A DNA stretch of 64,000 bases. Source: Diadema setosum. Lineage: Eukaryota > Echinodermata > Echinoidea > Diadematoida > Diadematidae. The notes under the pieces are model-generated. The model ran no database searches. It was not told the DNA's origin and worked only from the letters and a program-made list of their open reading frames with translations. Position 1 is the first letter of the stretch. The number at the start of each line of letters is the position of its first letter. This document shows positions 11,902 through 21,894 of the stretch, piece after piece. Location of the stretch: the NCBI RefSeq assembly GCF_964275005.1, contig NC_092702.1, positions 4,093,501-4,157,500 of the forward strand. Reading direction: 5' to 3'. The position numbers were made by a program, and so were the translations under genes.

Positions 11902-11927
11902 ACGAGTTCGACATTACAACACGGGGC
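10176..11927. other. Gene-free stretch, copy 2 of tandem unit
   Basis: Counterpart of 3712-5538. No gene recognised. Shorter TA runs (about 11252-11284 and 11861-11896), a C-run/A-run junction at 11744-11771, and the same CCCACGAGTTCGACA words beside the TA run. Confidence 0.7.
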
Positions 11928-11931
11928 TTAA

Positions 11932-12283
11932 AGGGGTGGATAGTTTTGGATGAGATGGAGCTTCAGGTTTCCAACTTTTGTGATGAGATTTAAAAAAAAA
12001 AAAAATAAAGAGCGTACAGAGTGCAGAGTTCATTTGATGAAAATCAGATTTTCAATGGGTGAGATATCCAAAGACAAAGTAAAACAATGTGGTCCTAATG
12101 AAAGGTGGATCCCACCTCTTGTTGAATGTCTCGGCCATTTCAAAACCAATTTTCAACAAATAAACTGTGTAATTATTCTTAGAATAATTGTCTGCTCTTA
12201 ATTACTTCATAAGATGTTTCTCATTATCTCACAAAAAGTTCGAAACTTGAAACCCTCATCTCAACCAAAACTATACCACCCCT
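11932..12283. mobile_element. T2-like MITE, complete (352 bp)
   Basis: TTAA at 11928-11931 and 12284-12287 flank AGGGGTGGATAGTTTTGGAT and the mirrored AAACTATACCACCCCT. Interior words such as ATTTCAAAACCAATTTTCA recur in the related elements at 37469-37841, 44491-44734 and 50799-51251, so this is one family present four or five times in the window. No coding capacity. Confidence 0.85.
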
Positions 12284-12287
12284 TTAA

Positions 12288-13043
12288 TGTGTCGGTCTCG
12301 TGGGCCTTGTTTACTTAGACTCGTGGGCTGTATGACTCGTGGGCTGTACAAATGACTACGTGTGTGTGTTTGAAATACTGAGGAAGTAATAAAGTAAACT
12401 TTTAACCTTACCTGTACCTCTTGAAACGTTTAGGCCTAAAGTTATCACTTGAGGGAAATACTATGTGAAAATGTGTCACTGATCTAAACTGAGACTCAAA
12501 AGTGATGACATGCAGACATGTATCATGCGTGACTGAAGGTGAGTTGAGTTTGCATGAATTTGCATTGATACTGTTACTTAACTAACTTGTTCCTTGTTGT
12601 TTAATGTATTGTGTTAAGTGGCCTGTTAATGAACACTCTGTTGCACCACAAACACCCTTCAAACGTTTAAACGTTAAATGTAGATGTGAATGCTGAGACC
12701 TACCGTGCGACTGCTTGGTGAGATTCAGAGCTGCTAAAATCATGAGACTGTGTCCCTGAACAATCCTGTCATTGTCAGTGCTATTGCACCCTAATCGTCG
12801 CCACCAAAGAAGAGACTCACCTTGTGGGTTGGGGAGCACATACGCATGATTAATCAGTAAGAGGTAGCAATGTGTACCATCAGGCATCGCTGACAAAAGA
12901 CGAAACATTCCTTTGTAGTTCAAAGGGCTCTTAAAGGACGGCATGCATGTTGATGGCTGCGTGGAAACATTTTGAGTTCAAACTTGTCGACCGAATCCTT
13001 GAAACCCCAAGCAAATTGTCATCACCACCCCTGACACTGACAC
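12288..13043. other. Gene-free stretch
   Basis: The first 60 bases (CTCGTGGGCTGTATGACTCG) are an inverted match to CGAGTCATATAGCCCACGAG at 11819-11838, so the MITE sits within a larger inverted repeat. The remainder shows no gene or repeat I can name. Confidence 0.5.
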
Positions 13044-13125
13044 TGTCGCATGGCCTATTTCGTTAAGAAATCAGTCATTTCGTTAATGAAATTGTCATTT
13101 CGTTGACGAAATAGGCCATGCGACA
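13044..13125. repeat. Small palindromic element
   Basis: TGTCGCATGGCCTATTTCGT (13044-13063) pairs perfectly with the sequence at 13106-13125. The loop holds three TCATTTCGTT-like words. An ~82 bp hairpin, possibly a tiny MITE or its remnant. Confidence 0.7.
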
Positions 13126-13210
13126 CTTGGCACCCCATACAAAACTATGGCCTTTATCCATGGTTTCAACCATGGTTTCAATTGTACCATCTTCGTGAAT
13201 TCGGGCCTTA

Positions 13211-13477
13211 TATATAAATGAAGAGTTTGTTTGCAAAAACCGATAAGTCCATTTCTGAAGATTTTGAATTATGGTCTCTGTCATAAAGTACAAAATAATA
13301 CCTTTTAAATGATATATTGGTCACTACATATAAAGGTACATTTTTGAAGTTATGGTCAAAAGAAGCAGAAATTTTTTTATTATTTTCTTTATTTTTCTTG
13401 ACCTTTAATCGCAAATATCTCCATTTGGCAAATATGGACTTATCGGTTTTTGCAAACAAACTCTTCAAATATAAATC
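13211..13477. repeat. Foldback element
   Basis: The arm at 13211-13252 (AAGAGTTTGTTTGCAAAAAC) pairs with 13434-13477. Inside, ACATTTTTGAAGTTATGGTC and the TTCTGAAGATTTTGAATTATGGTC-like word repeat. The antisense frame over this stretch is a palindrome by-product. Confidence 0.65.
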
Positions 13478-13496
13478 TAAATATTCTTGGATATGC

Positions 13497-13535
<39 letters not shown>

Positions 13536-13549
13536 CGTTTGTGCATTCC

Positions 13550-13765
13550 GTCATAAACATACATACAGATATAAAATACATCATAAGGTAAGGAAAATGA
13601 TACATTCATAATAATGAAACATACATACATGGAAAGTAAAATGTAAGAAACATCATCAATAAATGAAAAAGAATAGAATACAGGATGATAGAGAAAGATG
13701 ACAGCTGGATAGCCCATAATCAGCTGCACTGTTCTCGTGTCGCTGATCTTCCAGGGGACCATTTT
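13550..13765 (-). mobile_element. Antisense LINE 3' UTR-like repeat
   Basis: GGCTGGATAGCCCAT ... TCGCTGATCTTCCAGGGGACC at about 13709-13760 matches GGCTGGATATCCCAT ... TCGCTGGTCTTCCATGGGGTCC at 18487-18533. Shorter TATCCAGC matches occur at 47845 and 57340. I read these as antisense 3' ends of one CR1-like LINE family; coding sequence is absent here. Confidence 0.5.
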
Positions 13766-13914
13766 TAAAGAGTTAAGAAAGAAAAAAAAAAGATTAGAAG
13801 GTTACATATAAAATACAAAATATTAATAGCCTCATGAAATATTGCTTTATATTGCAATATTAAAGATCTCAAGGTAATATAAACTTTCTTCAAATACATC
13901 AACGTGTTGCCTTT

Positions 13915-14330
13915 AAAATCCTTGTTATTGCTTATAAGATAATATGTAATAATCTTGTCCCATCCTGTCTTAAAGACTTGATTTCCTTCCGCTCCTCCAC
14001 TTCAACCCGTTCTCTCCGTTCTTCCTCCACTCTCCAATAATTATCGCATGGTCCCCGCACCTGTACCGATTATGATGATAGGGCTTTTTCTGTTACTTCC
14101 CCCATCTCTTTGGAATAAACTCCCTCTCTATATTCGTAATGCTGAAAGTGTTGATAAGTTCAAATTATTGCTGAAAACTTATCTATTTACTAATCCTAAT
14201 TTTGTGTTGTTGTTGTTATATCATATGTACGTAATGCTGTATATTAGCTCAATATTTTTTTTCCGGATAAATGCGCTTAGAAACATCAGTGTCAAGCGCT
14301 ATATAAATGTTATTCATTATCATTATCTTG
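13915..14330 (+). mobile_element. LINE (CR1/L2-like) C-terminal remnant
   Basis: The frames read LISFRSSTSTRSLRSS, then LWNKLPLYIRNAESVDKFK and LLKTYLF, the usual C-terminus of CR1/L2 polyproteins (RSFSVAAPxLWNxLPxxIRNAxSVxxFKxxLKTYLF). A frameshift near 14090 separates the blocks. It ends with AAGCGCTATATAAATGTTAT at about 14296, the typical L2/CR1 3' end, followed by CATTAT repeats. A 5'-truncated, dead copy. Confidence 0.8.
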
Positions 14331-15139
14331 TAGTGTGTAAAAACATTTCTTCTGTATCCAAGCAAATGGATGGATTTATATAATTGATATTAACCTTATT
14401 CAGGAAAGGGCGGTTTAAAATCATTCAGTGGCGTGCAGTGTGTGAGTGTGTGTGTGTGTGCGCGTGTGTGTGTAGGGGGTGTTATAGTAAGCATATTTTT
14501 TGTGTATCATGTTATGTGGATTTTGAAGAATTATCCCAAGGTTAAGGATTGGGATTTTGATTGTAATACATGTTGTCCTTCATCCTAAATGAGGACGTGT
14601 TAATTTAATTCATGTCTACATGATTGTTACAATAAAATAAAATTGAATGATAATAATATCTATATTCATCTAGTTGTCTCATCATATTGATGATCATTGA
14701 AATGGGACCTCTAAGATTAGCCTGTCCAACTTTACTCCACAAATTTCACATTTTCCCTGCTCTGGAAGATAGGCAAGCCCACCTCTTCCAATATCCTCCC
14801 CCTGCTTGGTCGCTTCACTCCCTCGCCTGGATTCTACCGCTTTCTAAAATCAAAATGTTGGCATGTATGCTAAGATCTAATGTTAATACTGTTAATACTG
14901 AAGTTAAATTCTATAGATTCTACTTAGATCAACTTGTTTATACTTTGTATAGATCTAGTCTAGATCAAGTTCACTCTGAAATTTTAAGTGTAATTTAAAT
15001 TCCAGTTAGAATCTGATACCTTTTTCATCAAGTCACCTAGCTCTCCTTCAGCTGGGAGAAGAATTTGATTATGTGTGCATGCTACTGTAACATGTCATGC
15101 AGCTGCATGGTAGCTGGCAGTGGCTTTTACTGTATGTAA
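14331..15139. other. Gene-free stretch
   Basis: Contains a GT run (about 14440-14474) and an AATAAAATAAAATTGAATGATAA LINE-like tail written in short form near 14630-14650. No gene recognised; a 103-codon frame at 14687-14998 has no recognisable motifs. Confidence 0.5.
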
Positions 15140-15802
15140 GGGCCCGGTCACACTGCCCAATCGCGTACAGCGCCGATCTGGCGCACATCGGCTGACAACT
15201 ACGAAGGTTCCACGTCAGACAAACTCATGAAAATAATGCGCAAATCGCGCATGTACCGCGTAAGGCTCGAATTTCTTACGTGATTCATGCGTTTACGCGA
15301 CTTTAAGGCAGTGTGACCGGGCCTTGGCCAGGTTTTGAGCAGCTCAAAATTCGGCTTCGCGTAAAAGTTTACGCAGTATTGCGCTGTTTAACGTAATTTT
15401 TGCGTAGTTTGCGTAGTTCTTACGCGAACAATGCATGAAATATGCGTGGAATATCAGTGATCGTTCGTGAAAATGTTGCCGCTATCGCGTTCATGCACGA
15501 ATCATGCGCGAGTTATACGCAGTTCATTAGTGACAAAGCGCAGATTATGCGTGGTTTTCCATGGACCTCAGTCGTCGCGCACAACCACGAATTCGCTCTA
15601 TTTGGGGCCTTTACGTGCCTATGGGCTGAAAGTGCGTGGTTTGTTAGTGATTTTTGCATGATCTTCCCGTAGTTCTTGCGCAATTCATCGGAGATTCTCA
15701 TCGCGTAAATCAGTGAAAATTCTAGACGGACAAGCACGCACAACCAATTTTCTTGCGTGATTCATGCGTTTACGTGACTTTTGGGCAGTGTGACCCGGCC
15801 CT
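15140..15802. mobile_element. Word-repeat TIR element, GGTCACACTG family (composite)
   Basis: The left end GGGCCCGGTCACACTGCCC and right end GGGCAGTGTGACCCGGCCCT are inverted repeats, flanked by GTAA (15136-15139) and TTAA (15803-15806). A third, internal copy of the terminus (GGCAGTGTGACCGGGCC, about 15307-15323) shows a nested or composite structure. The interior is made of GCGTA/TACGC, ATGCGTG and CGCG words in both orientations. No transposase. Frames inside are composition artefacts. Confidence 0.8.
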
Positions 15803-15806
15803 TTAA

Positions 15807-16779
15807 CATACAGACAGGGTTTAGGTACTCATGGTACTTGCACATTATGCAGGCATGGTATGTCACTGATCACTGTGCATGCACGTGTATAAATTGCTGG
15901 GATCTGATTGGCTGCTGAAGAATTGGGAAGGCCTGAGCGGTACGTATGATTGGGGGACTGTGATTGGTCACTGCTGTTACTCGCTTCCTTTTGCCAAAGT
16001 TTCTTTTATGCAATTTTGTGCACTTGCTTCCTTTTGCCACCCAAGTATCTAAAAAAAAAGGACCAAATTGTGACCTTTGGCTTTTTAGTTAAGCAGAGTA
16101 TGCTTTGAATATGCCGATTCAATCAAAAACAAAAATCATATCCACAAGTGTGTCATCTGTTTCGTTTTACCAAAGTAGAGTCGTATTATTGTGCAGACCA
16201 TCACTAAAATATTGTTAACTTCATGAGAATTATATAGTTGCACATTCTTTCAAAAAATACATCACCTCTCTAAACAGCAATCCTTTAATCAAAAATTTAT
16301 TCAAAACCCATATGTACTATAGTAAATACCTTTGAAAATTACAATAGTAGTTTTGCGTGTAATATCGTATATATATACAAATTCTTCCTTCACTGAAATT
16401 TCCCACGTTATTTCTGTGGCATAGTGGCATCGCATATGTCCCTACATCCGTCTATAATATGTTTGTTTCCTTTTTTCTCCCTCTCTCTTTCAATTGTTGA
16501 TGAAAACATTGTGCATGAGAACTAAGAGTTTAGCGAACTGTCGATTTCAGAGCCTACATTCGACGCCTTTACGCATGCGTACACTATTTTTATCTCACAG
16601 CACTACAAAATACTCAACACACACACAAACACACACACAAACACACACACACTTACACGCACACATTTAGGCACACACATACGCACACACACATACACAT
16701 TCCGTGAAGCTGAAAAAGAAAACTCACGAGATAATCTTGAAAACATTCCGGAATAGATCTTCTGGAAAACATTTCCGGA
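15807..16779. other. Gene-free stretch
   Basis: No gene recognised. CACA-rich microsatellite at about 16616-16700. The rest is AT-rich unique sequence. Confidence 0.5.
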
Positions 16780-17295
16780 ATAGTTCCGCTGGCAAGCAGC
16801 TCCACACTGCATCACCTTTGAAGACGCTTTATACGTAACACTCGGCTATAATAACTATCTCTTTGGACTTTGCCCCTTGATGTATGCATTAAACTGATTT
16901 AGGTTAGTTTTTTTTCTCTCTCTCTCTCTCTCCCTCTTTTCCCTATTTTCTGTTCCCTTTTTTCACACTTTTTTTTTTCCATTCTTGATTTTTCCGGTTT
17001 CCCGCACTCTTTGTAGTTGTAAACTTTTCACCCCCCCCCCCTTTCCCCTTCCCTCAGAGGTACCCACATAATACAAGCATAGTCTTTTGAGTGGGTCCCC
17101 CAACTTTTTTTTCCACATAGTGTATAAATACGTTTGTATGTCGCTCTTTTGTACTCATCATGTACACACGAACATGTTGTTATTCTTGGCTGGCTATGTA
17201 CATTCTCAATGACACGTATGTCAGATATTTTCATGTTTCTTTGAATATTCTGTTAAAAAAGTGGAAATAAAGTTTAAATTTGACTTTGAATTTGA
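16780..17295 (+). mobile_element. LINE 3' UTR-like repeat with TTGACTTTGAATT tail
   Basis: Homologous, in inverted orientation, to 36366-36915: TTCCGCTGG(C/A)AAGCAGCTC, TTGTAGTTGTAA, the GGTACCCACATAATACAAGC block and the tail AAATTTGACTTTGAATTTG. The sharp end at the short-repeat tail suggests a 5'-truncated LINE (or a LINE-mobilised SINE). A CT run and a poly-C run lie inside. Confidence 0.7.
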
Positions 17296-17514
17296 CCTTT
17301 ATAATGGCAATGATGGGGAAATGATTGTAACTTACAACACTAGTAAGCATGCAACATCTATAATACTTCATAACACTCCAGTTATTTGATTTGGCGTAGA
17401 TAGGAGGTAACAACCTGGATGTACCTCCGAAAAGTGCGAAAATCTCCGATTTTAGGAGAAAGACAAAATGACCGACGAGACTGGGATATCAAAAGCACGA
17501 ACTAGAGGTAAATG

Positions 17515-17940
17515 CTAAACTGATTCAAACAAGTTATATTTAGTCAAAGTCACAATGTCGTTCATATGCATTCTCCGCTCCCAAGAACAATACCGTGGTT
17601 TTGAAAACGAAAGTTGTCCATCACATACTTCATCAAGTAAGTTTATCATTACGTTTCAAGGCAGGATATCCAACAATTTATATTGACCTCAAGATTCAAA
17701 CAGTGAGGTGAGACGAAACACCTCCGTGATTCAAACAACTGATACTTAGTCAAAGTCACAGTGTCGTTGTTTGTTTGTTTGTTTGTTTGTTTGTTTGTTC
17801 ATTTTCCATCTGAGAAGATCTTCATTCTCTGTTTCCAAGAACAGTACCGTGGTTTTGAAAATAAAAGTTTCCATCACATACTTAATCAAGTATAATCACG
17901 TTTCAGAGTAAGATATCCCATAATTCATATTGACCTCGCA
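17515..17940 (+). repeat. Two-copy tandem repeat, ~210-254 bp
   Basis: GATTCAAACAA...AGTCAAAGTCACA, CCAAGAACAATACCGTGG and CATATTGACCTC-like words occur in the same order at 17522-17690 and 17731-17938. The second copy is longer because of a TTTG run at about 17764-17800. No function assigned. Confidence 0.75.
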
Positions 17941-18244
17941 TGGGGTTGTTATGCTATATACTTTTCAATACGTAACAATGGACAAGAATCGAATATTCGA
18001 AGGAATGAGAAGAACATCGACGTGTTTACTTCCTTTCAAATTGTCTCTATACGATACTGGCAAATCTCCTTCCGATATCATGTATCATGCATTTTTTTTT
18101 TTTTTTGGCGTTCATCTTTTCTTCACTATTACACCTTATATCTTCTTTCCAAATGAAAATTGGCATTTTAACAACACCGCTCCATTTCCGCTTGGTATCA
18201 AATGATATCTCATAAAACCACTTGTGAATTAAACCCAATTATTT

Positions 18245-19740
18245 TTCATCAATTCATTTCAATCATTTATTTTTTTTTAATTTCCAACAGAAACATATAG
18301 ACATTTTACAGAAGAGAAATACACAACTTACATCACAACACATTGAAAGAAATTAGGTTTGCAGAATATTCTAAGTATAAACGGAAATGATAGAAGTAAA
18401 GAGGAATGCTGAATGCTAAAAGAGAGAACACTATAACAATTGATTTTATTTTCCGTGTGAAAAAAAACACCAACAACAACAACAACGGCTGGATATCCCA
18501 TGCCAAATGGCATCGCTGGTCTTCCATGGGGTCCAGAACATGAAAATTACAAATACAATATGAAATTATGAAATACATAAGTTGAAAACATAAAGATATG
18601 AATTACATAGTTTATATTTAATCTAGATAAATGAACACTTGGGAAATCTTTATATCCATGGGAAGGTCATTATATTCCTTAGCATATCTATATTTAAACA
18701 AGATGAGAGTTGATGGATGGTTGCAGCCGCTCAGCAGTGATTCCTTGATTTCAATTGATTATTAAAGTTGGAATTTCAGATCCTTTGCAACCTTTAAAAT
18801 ATTAGCACAATTTTACGATTTCATAATGTTGATTTATAAAACATTAAATTTTGTCCTGAGATTAATATTTTTTTTATAAATAGTCATTTTTCTTTAAATT
18901 ATTAAAAAAAACTTAAAACTAAACTATCACAAAGATTATTCTAATATTTAGATAGAGCATATGTAAATATAGATTGTGTAAAAATAGTCCTAGTTAAACA
19001 TGTTAAAGGCAGATGAAATTCATCAAACAGAGTGATGAGTCGGGTATGTATGGAAGGAGCGGTTTCTCGCTAACATTCTGGTGAAAACGAACGGTAATAG
19101 ATTATTACTGAGTTTGTAGATAAATTGGCCAAGATGATGATAATAAAGAACGGTTTACTTCAAAATTTTGCTTTCGAAAAACAAAACATCGGTGTGAGAT
19201 CTCCAAGATACGTGGCAAATCATTCGAAGGTTTTTTTTTTCTGAAGACGGGACAGTCTGTCGAGATAAGTTGGATGAGTGTTCCCCTAGGCTATGATACC
19301 ATAATTAAGATAAGGTAAGATTAAAGCTCAATATAACATTAAAAGGGTGGGAGTGGGATATAATATTCCAATCTTTTATTAACATCGATTTTTGAGATAT
19401 TGCGTTTTACATACATTACATACATTTAGTTTTAAGAAGATTTAAAGACAACTTTTGACCTTATCCAACTAACAATTTATTAAGTTCAGAATTGAACGTT
19501 TCCACCAGAATATGAGGATATGAATGGGACAGAAATACATTTGAGTCATTAGCAAACATTACAAAAGATAAAATATTAGAAGAATTTGTTATATCATTAA
19601 ATATGTACAGAATGAACAAAGAGGTTATAGTAAATAACCAGGTTCCCGAAAAAAGACTATCTTTGTCAATCAAAAAAGAAAAGAGTAAGCTTTGCATATA
19701 GATGTATTAATTACATTTGGTGACAATCATTATGTACCAA
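18245..19740 (-). mobile_element. Degenerate CR1-like LINE, copy X1
   Basis: The minus-strand frames show ITNSSNILSFVMF then ANDSNVFLSHS and LVETFNSELNKLL (RT catalytic region, FADD changed to FAND) near 19461-19600, and a C-terminal region toward 18960-19140. The 3' side (18245-18600) carries the GGACCCCATGGAAGACCAG-type 3' UTR. Many frame breaks. Homologous copies are at 25405-26640 and 35565-35945. Confidence 0.75.
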
Positions 19741-20382
19741 CATGTTAACAGTAAAATGAATGTATTACTTGTCTCTCCTTTTCTTTGCTAAAAAAAAAGG
19801 GGAAAAAATCACCTACTCCTCTTTTCTTTCATGCTAATGCGTCCATACCCGGGGTTTGTGTATAAATACACGTGCTCATACATGTCATAATATATTTCGT
19901 TTTCTTGATGTATACTTACATGTACAAGTAACAATCGAGATAGAAGTTCAGTAAAATGAATGCGATACTCAAATGAAGTGAATTGCAAATCGGTATCCCT
20001 CAGTACTTTTCATAAACTACGAGGTACACCAAGACAGGTATATAATAGTCTATCAGCAAGCTTGCATCGAAAACCTGTACAAAGTATAGGAATAATCAGC
20101 ATTGGTCCGCGTACAGTTATAGCTCCAATAACTATCAATATCAAAGCTTTCCCTCAAAGTTTTCCCATACGGGCAAATCTGCGGTGGAACATTATGAGAG
20201 CAGTTATACACAACATGAAAATGAAACGGATTTATCACAGTGCTTCAGATACCTAAAGAGAAGACCCTGTTAAGAATACTATAATGAACATGCATACTGT
20301 TGTGTAATATACATCGAATCAAACTGCTGCACATGTGCAAAATGCAGACTGATTTCTCATTGTTTCTTTCTTCTGTGAACTT
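19741..20382. repeat. Segmental duplication block Y, first unit
   Basis: Matches 35946-37221 of the second unit (TTGTCTCTCCTTTTCTTTGC, CATACGGGCAAATCT, and so on), except that the second unit has an extra ~610 bp repeat at 36366-36977. No gene recognised. Interrupted on the right by the LINE insertion at 20383. Confidence 0.85.
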
Positions 20383-21894
20383 GGTTGACAGTTTTCCTTT
20401 TTCTTACAACTTATTGTTATTGAGCAAGAACATCTTAAGTCAACCAATTGTCAACTAAGCTTCCATACATTTTTCCTTTTTCGATATTCAACCATAAAAC
20501 TCAATTGTACCTTGTAACATCACTACAAATATATGTGTTGTTAATTACGTGTCTTGTGCGTAAACCAATGTCAGGGCGAGGTTTCCCCTCCACACCTCTG
20601 CTATCTGACCTCCTTGTTGATCCACTGTGACTCCCAACGCTGAGTGTAATGAATGATAGAACCATGGCTTGTTTCAACCATTTTTATTTCCTATTACAGT
20701 GTATATACATTCATATGTATATATATATATATATATATTTCTTTTTTTTTTTTGATGGCGGTTATCAAAAAAGTTTAACGGGAAAAAAAGAAAACCTTTT
20801 TCGGTCATCATTTTAGGGATACACGGTCCAATTTTGCAAGGTTATGCTCATCCACCACCTGGTCATTCTCAAGTATGGTGACAGTTTATAGTACCTCATT
20901 TTTTCACGTATTGATTGAAGCCAGACATTTCTACCCACATATTTCACTTCATAGTTTCAAAATGTTTTTGAACCCACAACTTTAAATTTTTAAAGAAAGT
21001 CACTAATCTCTTTTAATTTATAACTGGTAAATGGTTCTTTTAAACCTCCCACACTTTTTGGTATTGAACTCCGATTTTTTATTATTATTATTATTTTTAG
21101 TACAGCACATCCCTCACCGCTTTGGCAGATATTTATCCTACTGTGAACTGTCCGAAAAAAAAAATCCCTTTGTTCTACGAATCACCTGTTGAAACTCCGA
21201 ACCCATTGATAAGACGTCCGTATTATACATGTACAGTAAGCAGTTTCCATGAATGTATAATCGTTCACATGTTGTGTGTCGACACGAGGCTCGGCTGCTT
21301 TTTCGCGCCACGACCGACTGATCTCCAATGGTAATTAAGCCACTGCAAGTAGCACCTGCGTTTGACGCATGTTAAACGGGTTGCTATCAACACCCTGATT
21401 TCCATTCAGTATTTGTACTGTTTTTTTTTTTCCTCTGATACGTGTGTTAATGGGTGCATGGTTAAAAGTCCCACATTCAATAGCCAATACAGATGTTGCA
21501 AGAAATGAACCTTTACTGTTTACTCCCCTTTACTCCCCTCCCCCCCCCCCCCCCCCTGTATACGGGAAAGTCTCCCTGAACTTTAACTGAGCAATTGTCA
21601 CGGTCCTTGAATTCTCTGTCTGTCTGTCTGTACGTGTTTTAAAGCACAACACCTTTATACTGAGTGGTCCGGCTATCCCCTGGTGATCTGTTGTAATTGC
21701 GTACTAGTAATTATTGTAAGTGTGACCAAGATGGGTCTAATTGTACCAAATTTTGTATTGTATATTGAAACCCCACACACATTTGCACTTTGTACACACA
21801 CCTGCACAGTAGTATGCACTTGCAAAATGCACATTAGCACCTATGCAGTTGTTGTCTCTCAAATCTCCGGTAATTTACATTTCTGTATTACAGA
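20383..21894 (+). promoter_or_regulatory. LINE 5' leader
   Basis: About 1.5 kb between the insertion point and the ORF start. No frame longer than about 75 codons and no ORF1 motifs. It holds a TA run (about 20717-20740), a C run (21540-21556) and a CTGT run (about 21617-21630). By position it should carry the internal promoter of the element; no core promoter motif is recognised. Confidence 0.5.

Larger units (their letters stand above)
6795..12290 (+). repeat. Tandem segmental duplication, copy 2
   Basis: Second copy of the unit starting at position 11, in the same orientation. It begins straight after a poly-C run, as the first copy does. It lacks the ~288 bp LINE segment, the 26 bp segment and the 557 bp foldback, and it contains the complete T2-like MITE (11932-12283) that copy 1 has only in part. 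The high identity means either a recent duplication or two alleles placed side by side by the assembler. Confidence 0.95.

Noticed and set aside
13208-13762. 184-codon minus-strand frame
   Set aside because: Crosses a foldback, a CA run and a LINE 3' UTR-like repeat; the translation has a His-Thr run from the microsatellite and no domain.
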